DNA of 64,000 bases from JAZGGS01 sp963764825 (GTDB taxonomy: Bacteria; Bacteroidota; Ignavibacteria; Ignavibacteriales; Ignavibacteriaceae), in NCBI GenBank assembly GCA_963764825.1, contig CAVXUA010000001.1:1-64000 (forward strand), written 5' to 3'. Positions 47,783-56,270 of this stretch are shown here, one piece after another. Below the pieces are notes generated by a model. That model was not told the origin of the DNA. It was given only the letters and a program-made list of their open reading frames with translations, and made no database searches. Numbering within the stretch: position 1 is the stretch's first letter; every line of letters begins with the position of its first letter. Position numbers and translations under genes: made by a program.

Positions 47783-49144
47783 ATGTTTGTAGATACACAC
47801 GCACATCTTTTCTTCGATAATTTTGATGGCGAAGTTGACCAGGTGATTGACAGAGCTGTTAATGATGGAATAGATTATATTCTTGTTCCTTCAACTGATT
47901 TAAAAACTGCAGAACAGGTTGTTGAATTAACAGAAAAATATAATATTATTTACGGTGCGGTTGGTATTCATCCCCACGATACAAAGGAATGGGATAATTC
48001 CTGGCTGGAAAAAATTGAAGAGCTAAGCAAACTTGAAAAGATTGTTGCAATTGGGGAGATAGGTTTAGATTATTATTATGATTACTCTCCAAAAGAAAAA
48101 CAGCTTGAAGCTTTTAAAGCGCAAATTGATTTAGCGTTAAAAGTTAATCTTCCCATAATTGTTCATAACAGGAATTCTGATGAAGATTTGATGAAAGTTA
48201 TCGGCGAGTATTGTTCCTCAGGATTAAAAGCGCAATTCCATTGCTTTAACAGCACAGCTAAAAATGCGCAGGAACTGATCAATATGAATTATATGATTTC
48301 CTTTACCGGGAATATAACTTTTAAAAAAGCTGATGAATTAAGAAAGCTGGTAAAAGTAGTAGGATTAGATCACTTGCTGCTTGAAACCGATTCTCCTTTT
48401 ATGACTCCTGTTCCTCATAGAGGCAAACGCAACGAGCCATCGTATATAAAATTAATTGCAGAAAAAATTGCTGAGATACATAAAACAGATGTAAACGAAG
48501 TTGCGCGTGTAACTTCTCTTAATGCTTTTAAATTGTTTGGAATCGGAAAGAATAACGAAACAGTTAATACTTACCAAATTGGTGATTCATTATATATTAA
48601 TGTTACAAACCGCTGCAATGCTCACTGCTCATTCTGTACAAGAAAAGAAGACCCGATTATTCATGGTTATAACCTGGGAATGGAAAAAAATGAAGAACCT
48701 GAACCGGAAGTTTATATCGGTGAAATTGGAGATCCCACAAAATATAATGAGATTGTTTTCTGTGGTTACGGCGAACCTACAATCAGGTGGGATGTTATAA
48801 AAAAAGTAGCCAAAGCTGTGAAAGATAAAGGCGGAAGAACTAGGTTGAATACAAATGGGCATGGCAATTATATAAATAAAAGAGATATTACTCCCGAATT
48901 TAAAAACCTTATTGATGTTGTTTCAGTAAGTTTAAATACTTTCGATCCTAAACAGTACGCAAAAATTATGGGGCTTGATACTGCGCTTTACAATGAAATG
49001 ATAAACTTTACCCGCCAGGCAAAACAATTTGCTGAAAAGGTTGTTATGAGCATTGTAACAATTGATGAAGTTGATATTGAAAAAGCAAGGAAGATTGCTG
49101 AGGATAAAATTGGGGTTGAGTTTAGAGTTAGAGAACATTTTTAA
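47783..49144 (+). CDS. TatD-family hydrolase fused to a radical SAM domain
   Basis: 453 residues in one frame, no break. Residues 1-255 are a TatD metal-dependent DNase: THAH (6-8), GEIGLD (Glu92), IVHNR (His128), QFHCF (His153), LETDSPF (Asp203). After a short linker a radical SAM domain starts near residue 270 with C278-x3-C282-x2-C285 (CNAHCSFC), then EIVFCGYGEPTIRW and VSVSLNTFDPKQYAKIMG. A family of radical SAM proteins linked to TatD (tatD_link_rSAM type) is known; here the two are one polypeptide. Substrate unknown. It starts 28 bases after purM. Confidence 0.87.
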   Translation: MFVDTHAHLFFDNFDGEVDQVIDRAVNDGIDYILVPSTDLKTAEQVVELTEKYNIIYGAVGIHPHDTKEWDNSWLEKIEELSKLEKIVAIGEIGLDYYYDYSPKEKQLEAFKAQIDLALKVNLPIIVHNRNSDEDLMKVIGEYCSSGLKAQFHCFNSTAKNAQELINMNYMISFTGNITFKKADELRKLVKVVGLDHLLLETDSPFMTPVPHRGKRNEPSYIKLIAEKIAEIHKTDVNEVARVTSLNAFKLFGIGKNNETVNTYQIGDSLYINVTNRCNAHCSFCTRKEDPIIHGYNLGMEKNEEPEPEVYIGEIGDPTKYNEIVFCGYGEPTIRWDVIKKVAKAVKDKGGRTRLNTNGHGNYINKRDITPEFKNLIDVVSVSLNTFDPKQYAKIMGLDTALYNEMINFTRQAKQFAEKVVMSIVTIDEVDIEKARKIAEDKIGVEFRVREHF

Positions 49145-49146
49145 GT

Positions 49147-50607
49147 TTGAGCTGCTTTATAAAACATAAGAATGTTTTTACGTCCTACATTTTAATTATA
49201 TCACTTTTTCTTTTTAACATATTATTATTTCCACAATCAAACGTTAAGCAGCTTGAAGCTGATATTAATAAAATTATTGATGATCCATTCTTCGAAAGTT
49301 CAGTTATCTCAATCGATATTATTAATCTTACCGATAATTTACCCCTTTACAAAAAAAATAACAGACTTCTCCTTCATCCCGCATCAAACATGAAAATTCT
49401 TACTTCATTAGCAGGACTACTTTATTTACCTGGTTATGAATTTAAAACAAGGATGTTCCACACTGGAGTTATAGGCGGCGATACACTTTTCGGAGATATT
49501 TATGTTGCTGGCGGTTTCGATCCTGATTTTACAACCGATGACCTGGAAAAATTCGTAAGAGAATTAGAAATTTCCGGGGTGAAACATATTTCCGGAAATT
49601 TATATGCAGATCTTTCTGGTAAAGATTCACTTTATTGGGGGGAAGGATGGATGTGGGATGATGAACCGGATCCCGGAGCACCTTATCTAAGCGCACTTAA
49701 TATAAATGATAATTCAATTGAAGTTTTTGTGAGCGGAACTGAAATAGATTCACTTCCAATAGTAAAACTAATTCCTGAAACAGAATTTGTTAAAGTAGAA
49801 AACAATGCAGTAACCGTTTCTTCAAGCATAAATGATTTTAACATTACACGAAATTGGGTAGAAAGAAAAAATAAAATAATAATTGATGGGAAAGTACGAA
49901 GTGAGAAAGTAATAGATGAAGAAAAAAATACTGAAAAGTTATCACTTACTGAACCGGGAAAATATTTTCTAACTTTATTGAAAGAACAAATGCAGAACAA
50001 AGGTATTATTTTAAATGGATTAATAGATTTTAAAACATTACCGGAAAATGCAACACATCTTTCATCAGTTTTCAGATCACTCGATACTGTACTTGTGAAT
50101 ATGAATAAAGAAAGTGATAACCTGAGTGCTGAAATGCTGCTCTATACTCTTGCACTAAATGATTCCGGTGCTCCGGCATCTGCAGAAAATGGAATTGAAG
50201 CAATTAAAAAAATGATTGAACTAACCGGGATGGATGCTGAAAATTATTCATTGGCTGATGGTTCGGGGGTTTCTCGCTATAACCTAATTTCAACAGAACT
50301 TATTATCAATCTATTTAAATACTTTTATTACGCACAGCCGGACATCTTTAATACTTTTTATAATACTCTTCCAACTGCAGGTATAGATGGTACACTTGAA
50401 AAAAGAATGCGAAATACTTTAACGGAAGAGAATGTTAAAGCAAAAACCGGAACGCTTAACGGTGTTTCTACTCTTTCTGGCTTCGTTAATGATACAAATG
50501 GGGATCTTATAGCATTTTCGATATTTATTCAAAATTATACTGCAAAAAACTCAGCCGCCCGTAAATTCATTGATACAATTTGTGAATTGCTTGCTGAGTT
50601 TAAATAA
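49147..50607 (+). CDS. dacB: D-alanyl-D-alanine carboxypeptidase/endopeptidase (PBP4, peptidase S13)
   Basis: Periplasmic enzyme trimming peptidoglycan stem peptides and cross-links. 486 residues. Signal anchor SYILIISLFLFNILLFPQS; active-site SxxK at Ser80-Lys83 (HPASNMKILT), the DGSGVSRYN motif, and KTG in AKTGTLNGVSTLSGF. The TTG start at 49147 lies 3 bases after the stop of the TatD fusion gene, so they are probably cotranscribed. Confidence 0.92.
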   Translation: MSCFIKHKNVFTSYILIISLFLFNILLFPQSNVKQLEADINKIIDDPFFESSVISIDIINLTDNLPLYKKNNRLLLHPASNMKILTSLAGLLYLPGYEFKTRMFHTGVIGGDTLFGDIYVAGGFDPDFTTDDLEKFVRELEISGVKHISGNLYADLSGKDSLYWGEGWMWDDEPDPGAPYLSALNINDNSIEVFVSGTEIDSLPIVKLIPETEFVKVENNAVTVSSSINDFNITRNWVERKNKIIIDGKVRSEKVIDEEKNTEKLSLTEPGKYFLTLLKEQMQNKGIILNGLIDFKTLPENATHLSSVFRSLDTVLVNMNKESDNLSAEMLLYTLALNDSGAPASAENGIEAIKKMIELTGMDAENYSLADGSGVSRYNLISTELIINLFKYFYYAQPDIFNTFYNTLPTAGIDGTLEKRMRNTLTEENVKAKTGTLNGVSTLSGFVNDTNGDLIAFSIFIQNYTAKNSAARKFIDTICELLAEFK

Positions 50608-50613
50608 ATTGAT

Positions 50614-51444
50614 TTGAAAAACTATAACGTCTTTAAAATATATTCTGATCCTTTACAACCAGATATAATTTCCGGGTTATTGTGGGAATTAGAAATTTCA
50701 GGTATTACCGAAGATATAGATCACTTAATTGTATTTGCCGATGAGGAAGCAAAAATTAATGAAGAAATTATTAAAAATTATCTTGAGAAATTAAAATCTG
50801 AAAAACTACTGAATAATTATTCTATCGTGAGTGAATCACTTCTAGAAGAAAACTGGAATGAGCTGTGGGAAAAGGGAAGGGAAGTTATCAGGGTGTCTGA
50901 TAAATTTGTCATCAAGCCAACATTTAAAGACTACAAAGCACAACAAGGAGAAATGGTAGTAACGATAGATCCTAAAATGTCTTTCGGAACAGGTGAACAT
51001 CAATCAACTAAACTAGTAATTAAAATGCTTGAGAAATTTGTTCGCCCCGGGATTCGTTTGCTGGATGTAGGTTCAGGAACTGGTATACTTTCGATCGCTG
51101 CAATAAAAATGGGTGCTGCTGAAGCTGTGGCAGTCGATAGCGATGAACGCTGTTACGAAAACTGCAAGGAAAATTGTGAACTGAATTCAGTAACAGGTAA
51201 AGTAAAAATTGTGAAAGGAGAAATTTCTGATTTAAAAGAGGATAATTTTGATTTAATAATTGCAAATATCCAAAAGGATGTTTTGTTAGATATTGCTGAT
51301 CAAATTAGAGAAAAAATAAAACCGAATGGAATTGTTATTCTATCCGGTTTGATAATAAAAGATGCAAAAGATATTAAACAGTCTTATAGTAAAACGGGTT
51401 TTGGAATGTTAAAACCGAAACACTGGATGAGTGGATTTCATTAG
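50614..51444 (+). CDS. prmA: Ribosomal protein L11 methyltransferase
   Basis: Trimethylates ribosomal protein L11. 276 residues, TTG start 7 bases after dacB. The PrmA-specific linker FGTGEHQSTKLVIKMLE and SAM motif LLDVGSGTGILSIAAIKMG are present, as are the post-II acidic loop (AVAVDSDERCYENCKEN) and NIQKDVLLDIA (NPPY-equivalent). Intact; last gene of the purM-TatD-dacB-prmA series. Confidence 0.92.
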   Translation: MKNYNVFKIYSDPLQPDIISGLLWELEISGITEDIDHLIVFADEEAKINEEIIKNYLEKLKSEKLLNNYSIVSESLLEENWNELWEKGREVIRVSDKFVIKPTFKDYKAQQGEMVVTIDPKMSFGTGEHQSTKLVIKMLEKFVRPGIRLLDVGSGTGILSIAAIKMGAAEAVAVDSDERCYENCKENCELNSVTGKVKIVKGEISDLKEDNFDLIIANIQKDVLLDIADQIREKIKPNGIVILSGLIIKDAKDIKQSYSKTGFGMLKPKHWMSGFH

Positions 51445-51536
51445 TGTTAATAGCGTACAGATAATTCAGATAAAGCTGATCATCACTAATCTAAATATGT
51501 TTTAGCCCGCCCACCGTGTACTGACTTCAACTGGAT

Positions 51537-51938
51537 TTAATAGTCTATATCAACCTCTCCAGATGCCAGCCGCTGGCTGTATTCATCGTAAACATAAACC
51601 CTGTAAGTTCCACGATCATAAAACGTAATTTTTTTCCAAAACCAATACCAATCCGGTGAAGTTTCTATATAATATGTGTTGTAAAAATCTTCGTTTCCTC
51701 TTCTGTCAACCTTAAAAATATCGATTACAATTTCGTAGGTATCGCAGGCATAACCCAATCGCGTTAATATATAGAGATAACCGCCGTCTCTTCCAATAGT
51801 GAAATTAGAGCTAGAGCCTATCGCATAACCATCGTCATCAACACCCTCGCAGAAATAAACAGTTTGTGCCTGTGTAAAACTGCCAAGTATTATTAGGGAA
51901 AAGAGAGCGGCGCCAAGAATTCTACTTAATGATTTCAT
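51537..51938 (-). CDS. Small secreted beta-rich protein, unknown
   Basis: 133 residues. Signal peptide MKSLSRILGAALFSLIILGS ending TQAQ, with a GGGAGG site upstream. The mature part has two Cys residues (YFCEGVDD and LGYACDTY), which may form a disulfide, and strand-like aromatic repeats (TYRVYVYDEYSQRL). No family recognised. Monocistronic, convergent with prmA. Confidence 0.6.
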   Translation of the reverse strand: MKSLSRILGAALFSLIILGSFTQAQTVYFCEGVDDDGYAIGSSSNFTIGRDGGYLYILTRLGYACDTYEIVIDIFKVDRRGNEDFYNTYYIETSPDWYWFWKKITFYDRGTYRVYVYDEYSQRLASGEVDIDY

Positions 51939-52034
51939 ACAACCTCCCGGTTTTTGGTTATCGATGAGTTAGTTATTTTAATAATAAAAAAAATAATTTC
52001 AGTACGACAAAATAATTTCTTACAAAAATTATAT

Positions 52035-53637
52035 TTACTCCGAAGCCCTGTAAATTATTTCACCGTTGAATATTGTCATATCAACATTTGACATCTTTTA
52101 TTTTCACTGGATCAATCATTAAAATATCCTCACTTAAAATAACCATATCAGCTAGTCTTTCCTATTTTCAATGCTTCCTTTTATATTTTCTTCAAAGCTG
52201 GCATAATGCTGCATTAAGCGTGTAACATTTAATTGCATCTTCTACAGATATTTTTTGTTCAGGTATCCATCCCCCAGGATTTTTGTTATCAACAGTTTTG
52301 CGGGTTACAGCAGCATAAATACCCATTAGGGGATTAAGCGGTGCGACCGGCCAGTCTGTTCCGAAGGCAACCTTTACATTGTTATCAAGAAATGATTTGT
52401 AGGGATGGGTGTATTTTAATCTTTCTTTTCCAATTCTTTTCTCAGCCCAAACTCCATCATCTATACAATGGTACGGTTGAACAGATGCAATTACATTTAG
52501 TTTGGAGAAGCGTTTAATATCAGAATACCTGAGATGCTGCGCGTGCTCTATTCTGAATCTTCTTTCCCAGGGTGAATTATGTTTACTTATTTTTTCATAA
52601 AGATCAAGCATATATGAATTTGCTCTGTCGCCAATTGCATGAACACATAATTGTAATCTATTTCTGTCAGCATCGATTGACCATTTTTCCAAATCACCAT
52701 TCGTAACAATATCCATAGGTAAACCGATTGTGGTAGTATCCTGAACATATGGTTCAAAAAACCAGGCAGTGCTTGCACCAAGTGATCCATCGGCGTAACC
52801 CTTTAAAGCGCCTCGCTTAATCAATCCATCATCATTTCCTGCAGTTATTCCTGAACGGACGATTTCATCATAACCATCAATGGGCCAGATTGAATAGATT
52901 CTGCAGCTTAACGTTCCTATCCTTTCAATTTCTTGGTAAGCTTCAAGTTCTCCCGCTTGTGTAATGTCGTGTACAGTTGTTATCCCAAGTTTTTTCGCTT
53001 CTTCAAGAGATCGCAAAGTTGCTTCAATATTTTCTTCAAATAGATTTATCCGGGATAATATCAAAAACCAAATCCATCGCATTATCTTTTAAAATTCCTG
53101 TCGGTTCTCCTGTTTCACTATCTTTAATTATTAATCCGCCTTCAGGATTTTGAGTTTCAGAAGTGATTTCTGCAAGCTCTAATGCTTTGGAATTTGCCAG
53201 ACCCATATGCCCGTCAATCCTGCTTACAAGGACCGGTGTCGTTAGGAGTTATACTGTCAATTAACTCCTTAGTTGGCAATGACTTATCTCGCCACGATTC
53301 GTGATCCCATCTTCCACCGGTTACCCATCTACCTTGGATTCCCTTTAATATAATCTTTAAGTATGAACACAAATTCCTCTTTTGATAATGCAGGACGAAG
53401 ATTGATGCCGAGCAGGTAGTATCCGCCACTTGTAAAATGTAGATGGCTGTCTATAAATCCCGGCAGCATTAGTTTTCCTTGCAGGTCAATAATTTTAGTC
53501 TGGTAATCAATGTATTTATTTGCTTTAATTGTAGAACCAACAAACTTTATTAAACCCTCTTCAACTACTACTGCTTCTGCATATGGTTGATTATCATTAA
53601 CGGTAAACACTTTCCCGTTTATAAATGCTGTTTTCAT
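52035..53637 (-). CDS. YtcJ-like metal-dependent amidohydrolase, frame-broken
   Basis: Amidohydrolase_3 family. Start MKTAFINGKVFTVNDNQPYA, then LMLPGFIDSHLHFTSGG with the metal-binding HxH, WVTGGRWDHESW, GITTVHDITQAGELEAYQEI, LQLCVHAIGDRANSY, RIEHAQHLRYSDI and VAFGTDWPVAPLNPLMGIY. About five breaks (near 53335, 53222, 53060, 52195, 52090); the corrected end reads MTIFNGEIIYRASE with a stop at 52035. About 534 residues. This family includes imidazolonepropionase-like and N-substituted formamide deformylases; substrate not determinable. Confidence 0.8.
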
Positions 53638-53902
53638 TTGCTGTGCATATGTTAGTTGAATTAGACTAAGTTAGATCATTGGGATATATAGTAAACGTTA
53701 CATAAGCTGCAGGTATTTCATTTGTTTCTTTCATAAAAATATGAAATATGACGGAATTATACTTGATTAAAACAAAAATAAAAAGTAAATGGTGGTATAA
53801 TACTGCAAATAAAGATAATAACTTGATTGTATCATTATTTATATTGATGATGCTATATTTAAGATTAAAATTAAATTGAGTCATCCAATTTGAAAGAATA
53901 AG

Positions 53903-54838
53903 TTGTTTCCCTTAATTGGTATTGAGATTGAACCTTGGGTTCCACCGGTTGTTGCATTTATCATTTCATTTTTTACATCTATGGGTGGCTTATCGGGTGC
54001 ATTTCTTTTATTACCGTTCCAGGTAAGCATTCTTGGATTTACCAGCCCATCAGTAAGTGCTACAAACCAGCTTTTTAATATCGTTGCAATTCCTGGCGGA
54101 GTCTATCGTTATTTTAAAGAAGGGCGTATGGTCTGGCCATTAACCTGGGCTGTAATTATGGGAACTCTGCCCGGTGTTTTTATCGGGGCAATTCTTCGCA
54201 TTCAATTTTTCCCCGATCCGAAAAATTTTAAATTCTTTGCAGGATTAGTGCTTCTTTATATTGGAGTAAAATTATTTAAGGATTTAATTTCGGCAAAGTC
54301 TGTTAACAGCAAACAACATAATGCTGAAAAGGCTTTCCATAAATCAATTAAAGTGCAAAGTGATGGGGGTGTAAACTTGGTTTCCAAAGTAACTGCTCAA
54401 AAATTTTCACTTCTCCATATTACGTATAAATTCCAAGGACATATTTTTAATGTTAATACAATTGGAATAATGACTTTAAGTTCTGTGGTTGGAATAATAG
54501 GTGGGATATATGGAATTGGCGGAGGCGCTATTATTGCACCATTCTTAGTAACTTTTTTCGGTCTCCCTGTTTTTACAATTGCCGGGGCAACATTGATGGG
54601 TACTTTTGTAACATCAATTGCAGGCGTTGTTTTCTACCAGCTTATTGCCCTGTATTATCCCAACCAGGTTATTGCTCCAGATTGGGGTTTAGGAATTTTG
54701 TTCGGCTTAGGTGGTCTTGCCGGAATTTATTTTGGCGCACGATTTCAAAAATTCTTTCCTGCAAAAATTATTAAGTGGATACTAATTGGATGTATTCTAT
54801 TTCCTGCAATATATTACATATGGCAGTTTATGAATTAA
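53903..54838 (+). CDS. TauE/SafE-family sulfite exporter
   Basis: 311 residues, TTG start. The family signature is duplicated: FFTSMGGLSGAFLLLPFQ and IIGGIYGIGGGAIIAPFLVT. About eight membrane segments. Unusually, residues 130-185 form a long hydrophilic loop (SVNSKQHNAEKAFHKSIKVQ) between the two halves. Transports sulfite, sulfoacetate or related anions out of the cell in characterised members. Intact. Confidence 0.86.
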   Translation: MFPLIGIEIEPWVPPVVAFIISFFTSMGGLSGAFLLLPFQVSILGFTSPSVSATNQLFNIVAIPGGVYRYFKEGRMVWPLTWAVIMGTLPGVFIGAILRIQFFPDPKNFKFFAGLVLLYIGVKLFKDLISAKSVNSKQHNAEKAFHKSIKVQSDGGVNLVSKVTAQKFSLLHITYKFQGHIFNVNTIGIMTLSSVVGIIGGIYGIGGGAIIAPFLVTFFGLPVFTIAGATLMGTFVTSIAGVVFYQLIALYYPNQVIAPDWGLGILFGLGGLAGIYFGARFQKFFPAKIIKWILIGCILFPAIYYIWQFMN

Positions 54839-54946
54839 TTTCCGAAAGCTGCTAAATTGTCATAGTTCTAGTCAAAAAACTTTATTAGATGTTAAAAGAT
54901 ATACTGCAATCCAATGAATTTTTTAGGTTCCTATCTTTATTATATG

Positions 54947-54954
54947 TATATTTG
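54947..54954 (+). promoter_or_regulatory. Bacteroidota-type -7 box upstream of the RRM gene
   Basis: TATATTTG, 55 bases before the start, giving a leader of about 45 bases. A short CCGG/CCGG hairpin with T-run (54961-54980) lies inside the leader and could be a weak terminator or attenuating element. Confidence 0.35.
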
Positions 54955-55008
54955 TCGATTCCGGTAATAGGCCGGTTTTTATTTATTATTATATTTAGAG
55001 GTTCTTAA

Positions 55009-55260
55009 GTGAGTACTAAGTTATTTGTCGGTTCGCTTCCTTGGTCATTAGATGACCAGGCATTACAAACAAAATTTGAAGAGCACGGAACGGTTGTCTC
55101 TGCAAAAATTATTAATGATCGCGATACCGGAAGATCCAGGGGATTTGGTTTTGTTGAAATGGAAAATTCCGATGAAGCAGGTAGTGCTATGGAAGCATTG
55201 CATGATTCTGAAATTGATGGAAGAAAAATAGTAGTTAATGAAGCTAAACCACGAAATTAA
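55009..55260 (+). CDS. RNA-binding protein with one RRM domain
   Basis: 83 residues, almost entirely one RRM: RNP2 is KLFVGSLPW and RNP1 is RSRGFGFVEM. GTG start; AGAGG upstream. Small RRM proteins are abundant in Bacteroidota and cyanobacteria, some being cold-induced RNA chaperones. A strong terminator follows. Intact. Confidence 0.88.
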   Translation: MSTKLFVGSLPWSLDDQALQTKFEEHGTVVSAKIINDRDTGRSRGFGFVEMENSDEAGSAMEALHDSEIDGRKIVVNEAKPRN

Positions 55261-55305
55261 AAATATATTATAAGCCTGCATTCAGCAGGTATATTTGATT
55301 TTTCT

Positions 55306-55329
55306 AAAGCGCCTGCAAAGGCGCTTTTT
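55306..55329 (+). terminator. Rho-independent terminator after the RRM gene
   Basis: Nine-base-pair stem AAAGCGCCT (55306-55314) with AGGCGCTTT (55319-55327), GCAA loop, T-run. A second smaller hairpin CCTGC/GCAGG lies at 55275-55289. Confidence 0.92.
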
Positions 55330-55391
55330 GTTTTTAAACCCAACTGAAAATTACTGATAGATAATACTCTTTTGCTTTTTTTCTAACAAAA

Positions 55392-56198
55392 TCATTTAAG
55401 CAACAACATTTTCTTAGTTTCAACAAAATTATCAGCTTTTAATTGATAGAAATATATTCCGCTTGATAATTCACCTCCACTAAATTCCACTTCATATTCT
55501 CCAGCAGGTTTTTCTTCATTAACTAATGTTGCAACCTCTATGCCCAAAACATCATAAACTTTTAAACTAACCTCTTTCGTCTCACCTCTTTCGTCCTGCA
55601 GAATGGCAAATCTTATCTTTGTACTTGGATTAAACGGGTTCGGATAATTCTGTGAGAGCTCAAAATCATTCAGAATAATTTCTTCGTTTACAGAAACCGG
55701 TTTTGCAGTAATGATTACCGGAAAGTTTTCACCAAAATTCCATTTATCATCCGGCTGCGGATTGCCATCTCCATTAACACTATTTGCAACAGAGTATATT
55801 GTATCTGTAACTATACTATCCGGAGCAGTATACATAAAATCCCAAAATACTGTTGCGTTTGCAAACTGCCTTGGAGATGTATGAGTTAATTCATCAAAAA
55901 GAACATATGTTAATGTATCTACAGAATCCAGCATACCAAATCGAACAGCAAGATCAAAACCACCATTAACAGACGGACCTCCATTCATCATTAATCTGTA
56001 ATATGCTGTATCGTTTGGGAATAGAGTATCAGGTCCTTCAATCCAAACATTCACGGTAGAATCGGGTTGAACATCGTGGCAAACACAACCTAAACCACCG
56101 TCTAACAGAGTCATATCAATAATTCCATGCTCGTAGTTAATGTTTGCATAGATTATAATTGAAAAAAAAGCAGCAAGTATTAGTAAAGTGTATTTCAT
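55392..56198 (-). CDS. Secreted choice-of-anchor V/reeler-like protein with T9SS sorting domain
   Basis: 268 residues, intact. Signal segment MKYTLLILAAFFSIIIYANI, then the Cys motif GGLGCVCHDV, then VNVWIEGPDTLFPNDTAYYR, GGFDLAVRFGMLDSVDTLTY and WNFGENFPVII. It ends in a type A sorting domain (NYPNPFNPSTKIRFAI, VATLVNEEKPAG, NFVETKKMLLLK). Paralogue of the protein at 5834-6655; both keep the C-x-C-H motif. The sorting-domain loop is five residues longer than in the paralogues, and that insert is coded by a tandem repeat. Confidence 0.72.
   Translation of the reverse strand: MKYTLLILAAFFSIIIYANINYEHGIIDMTLLDGGLGCVCHDVQPDSTVNVWIEGPDTLFPNDTAYYRLMMNGGPSVNGGFDLAVRFGMLDSVDTLTYVLFDELTHTSPRQFANATVFWDFMYTAPDSIVTDTIYSVANSVNGDGNPQPDDKWNFGENFPVIITAKPVSVNEEIILNDFELSQNYPNPFNPSTKIRFAILQDERGETKEVSLKVYDVLGIEVATLVNEEKPAGEYEVEFSGGELSSGIYFYQLKADNFVETKKMLLLK
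55570..55597. repeat. Tandem 14-base repeat inside a sorting domain
   Basis: ACCTCTTTCGT at 55570-55580 and again at 55584-55594, one unit of 14 bases repeated. On the minus strand it codes for the QDERGETKEV loop. The same ACGAAAGAGG word occurs intergenically at 35764-35806. Confidence 0.6.
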
Positions 56199-56221
56199 AT
56201 CTTCACTTAATATTTTCAGAT

Positions 56222-56250
56222 AAAAAAAAGCACGGCAGTAAACCGTGCTT
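56222..56250 (-). terminator. Rho-independent terminator after the BNR cargo gene
   Basis: AAGCACGG (56228-56235) pairs with CCGTGCTT (56243-56250). On the minus strand it is followed by an eight-T run (complement of 56222-56229). It lies 21 bases past the stop at 56271. Confidence 0.88.
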
Positions 56251-56270
56251 AAAATTAGATAATTATTTTA

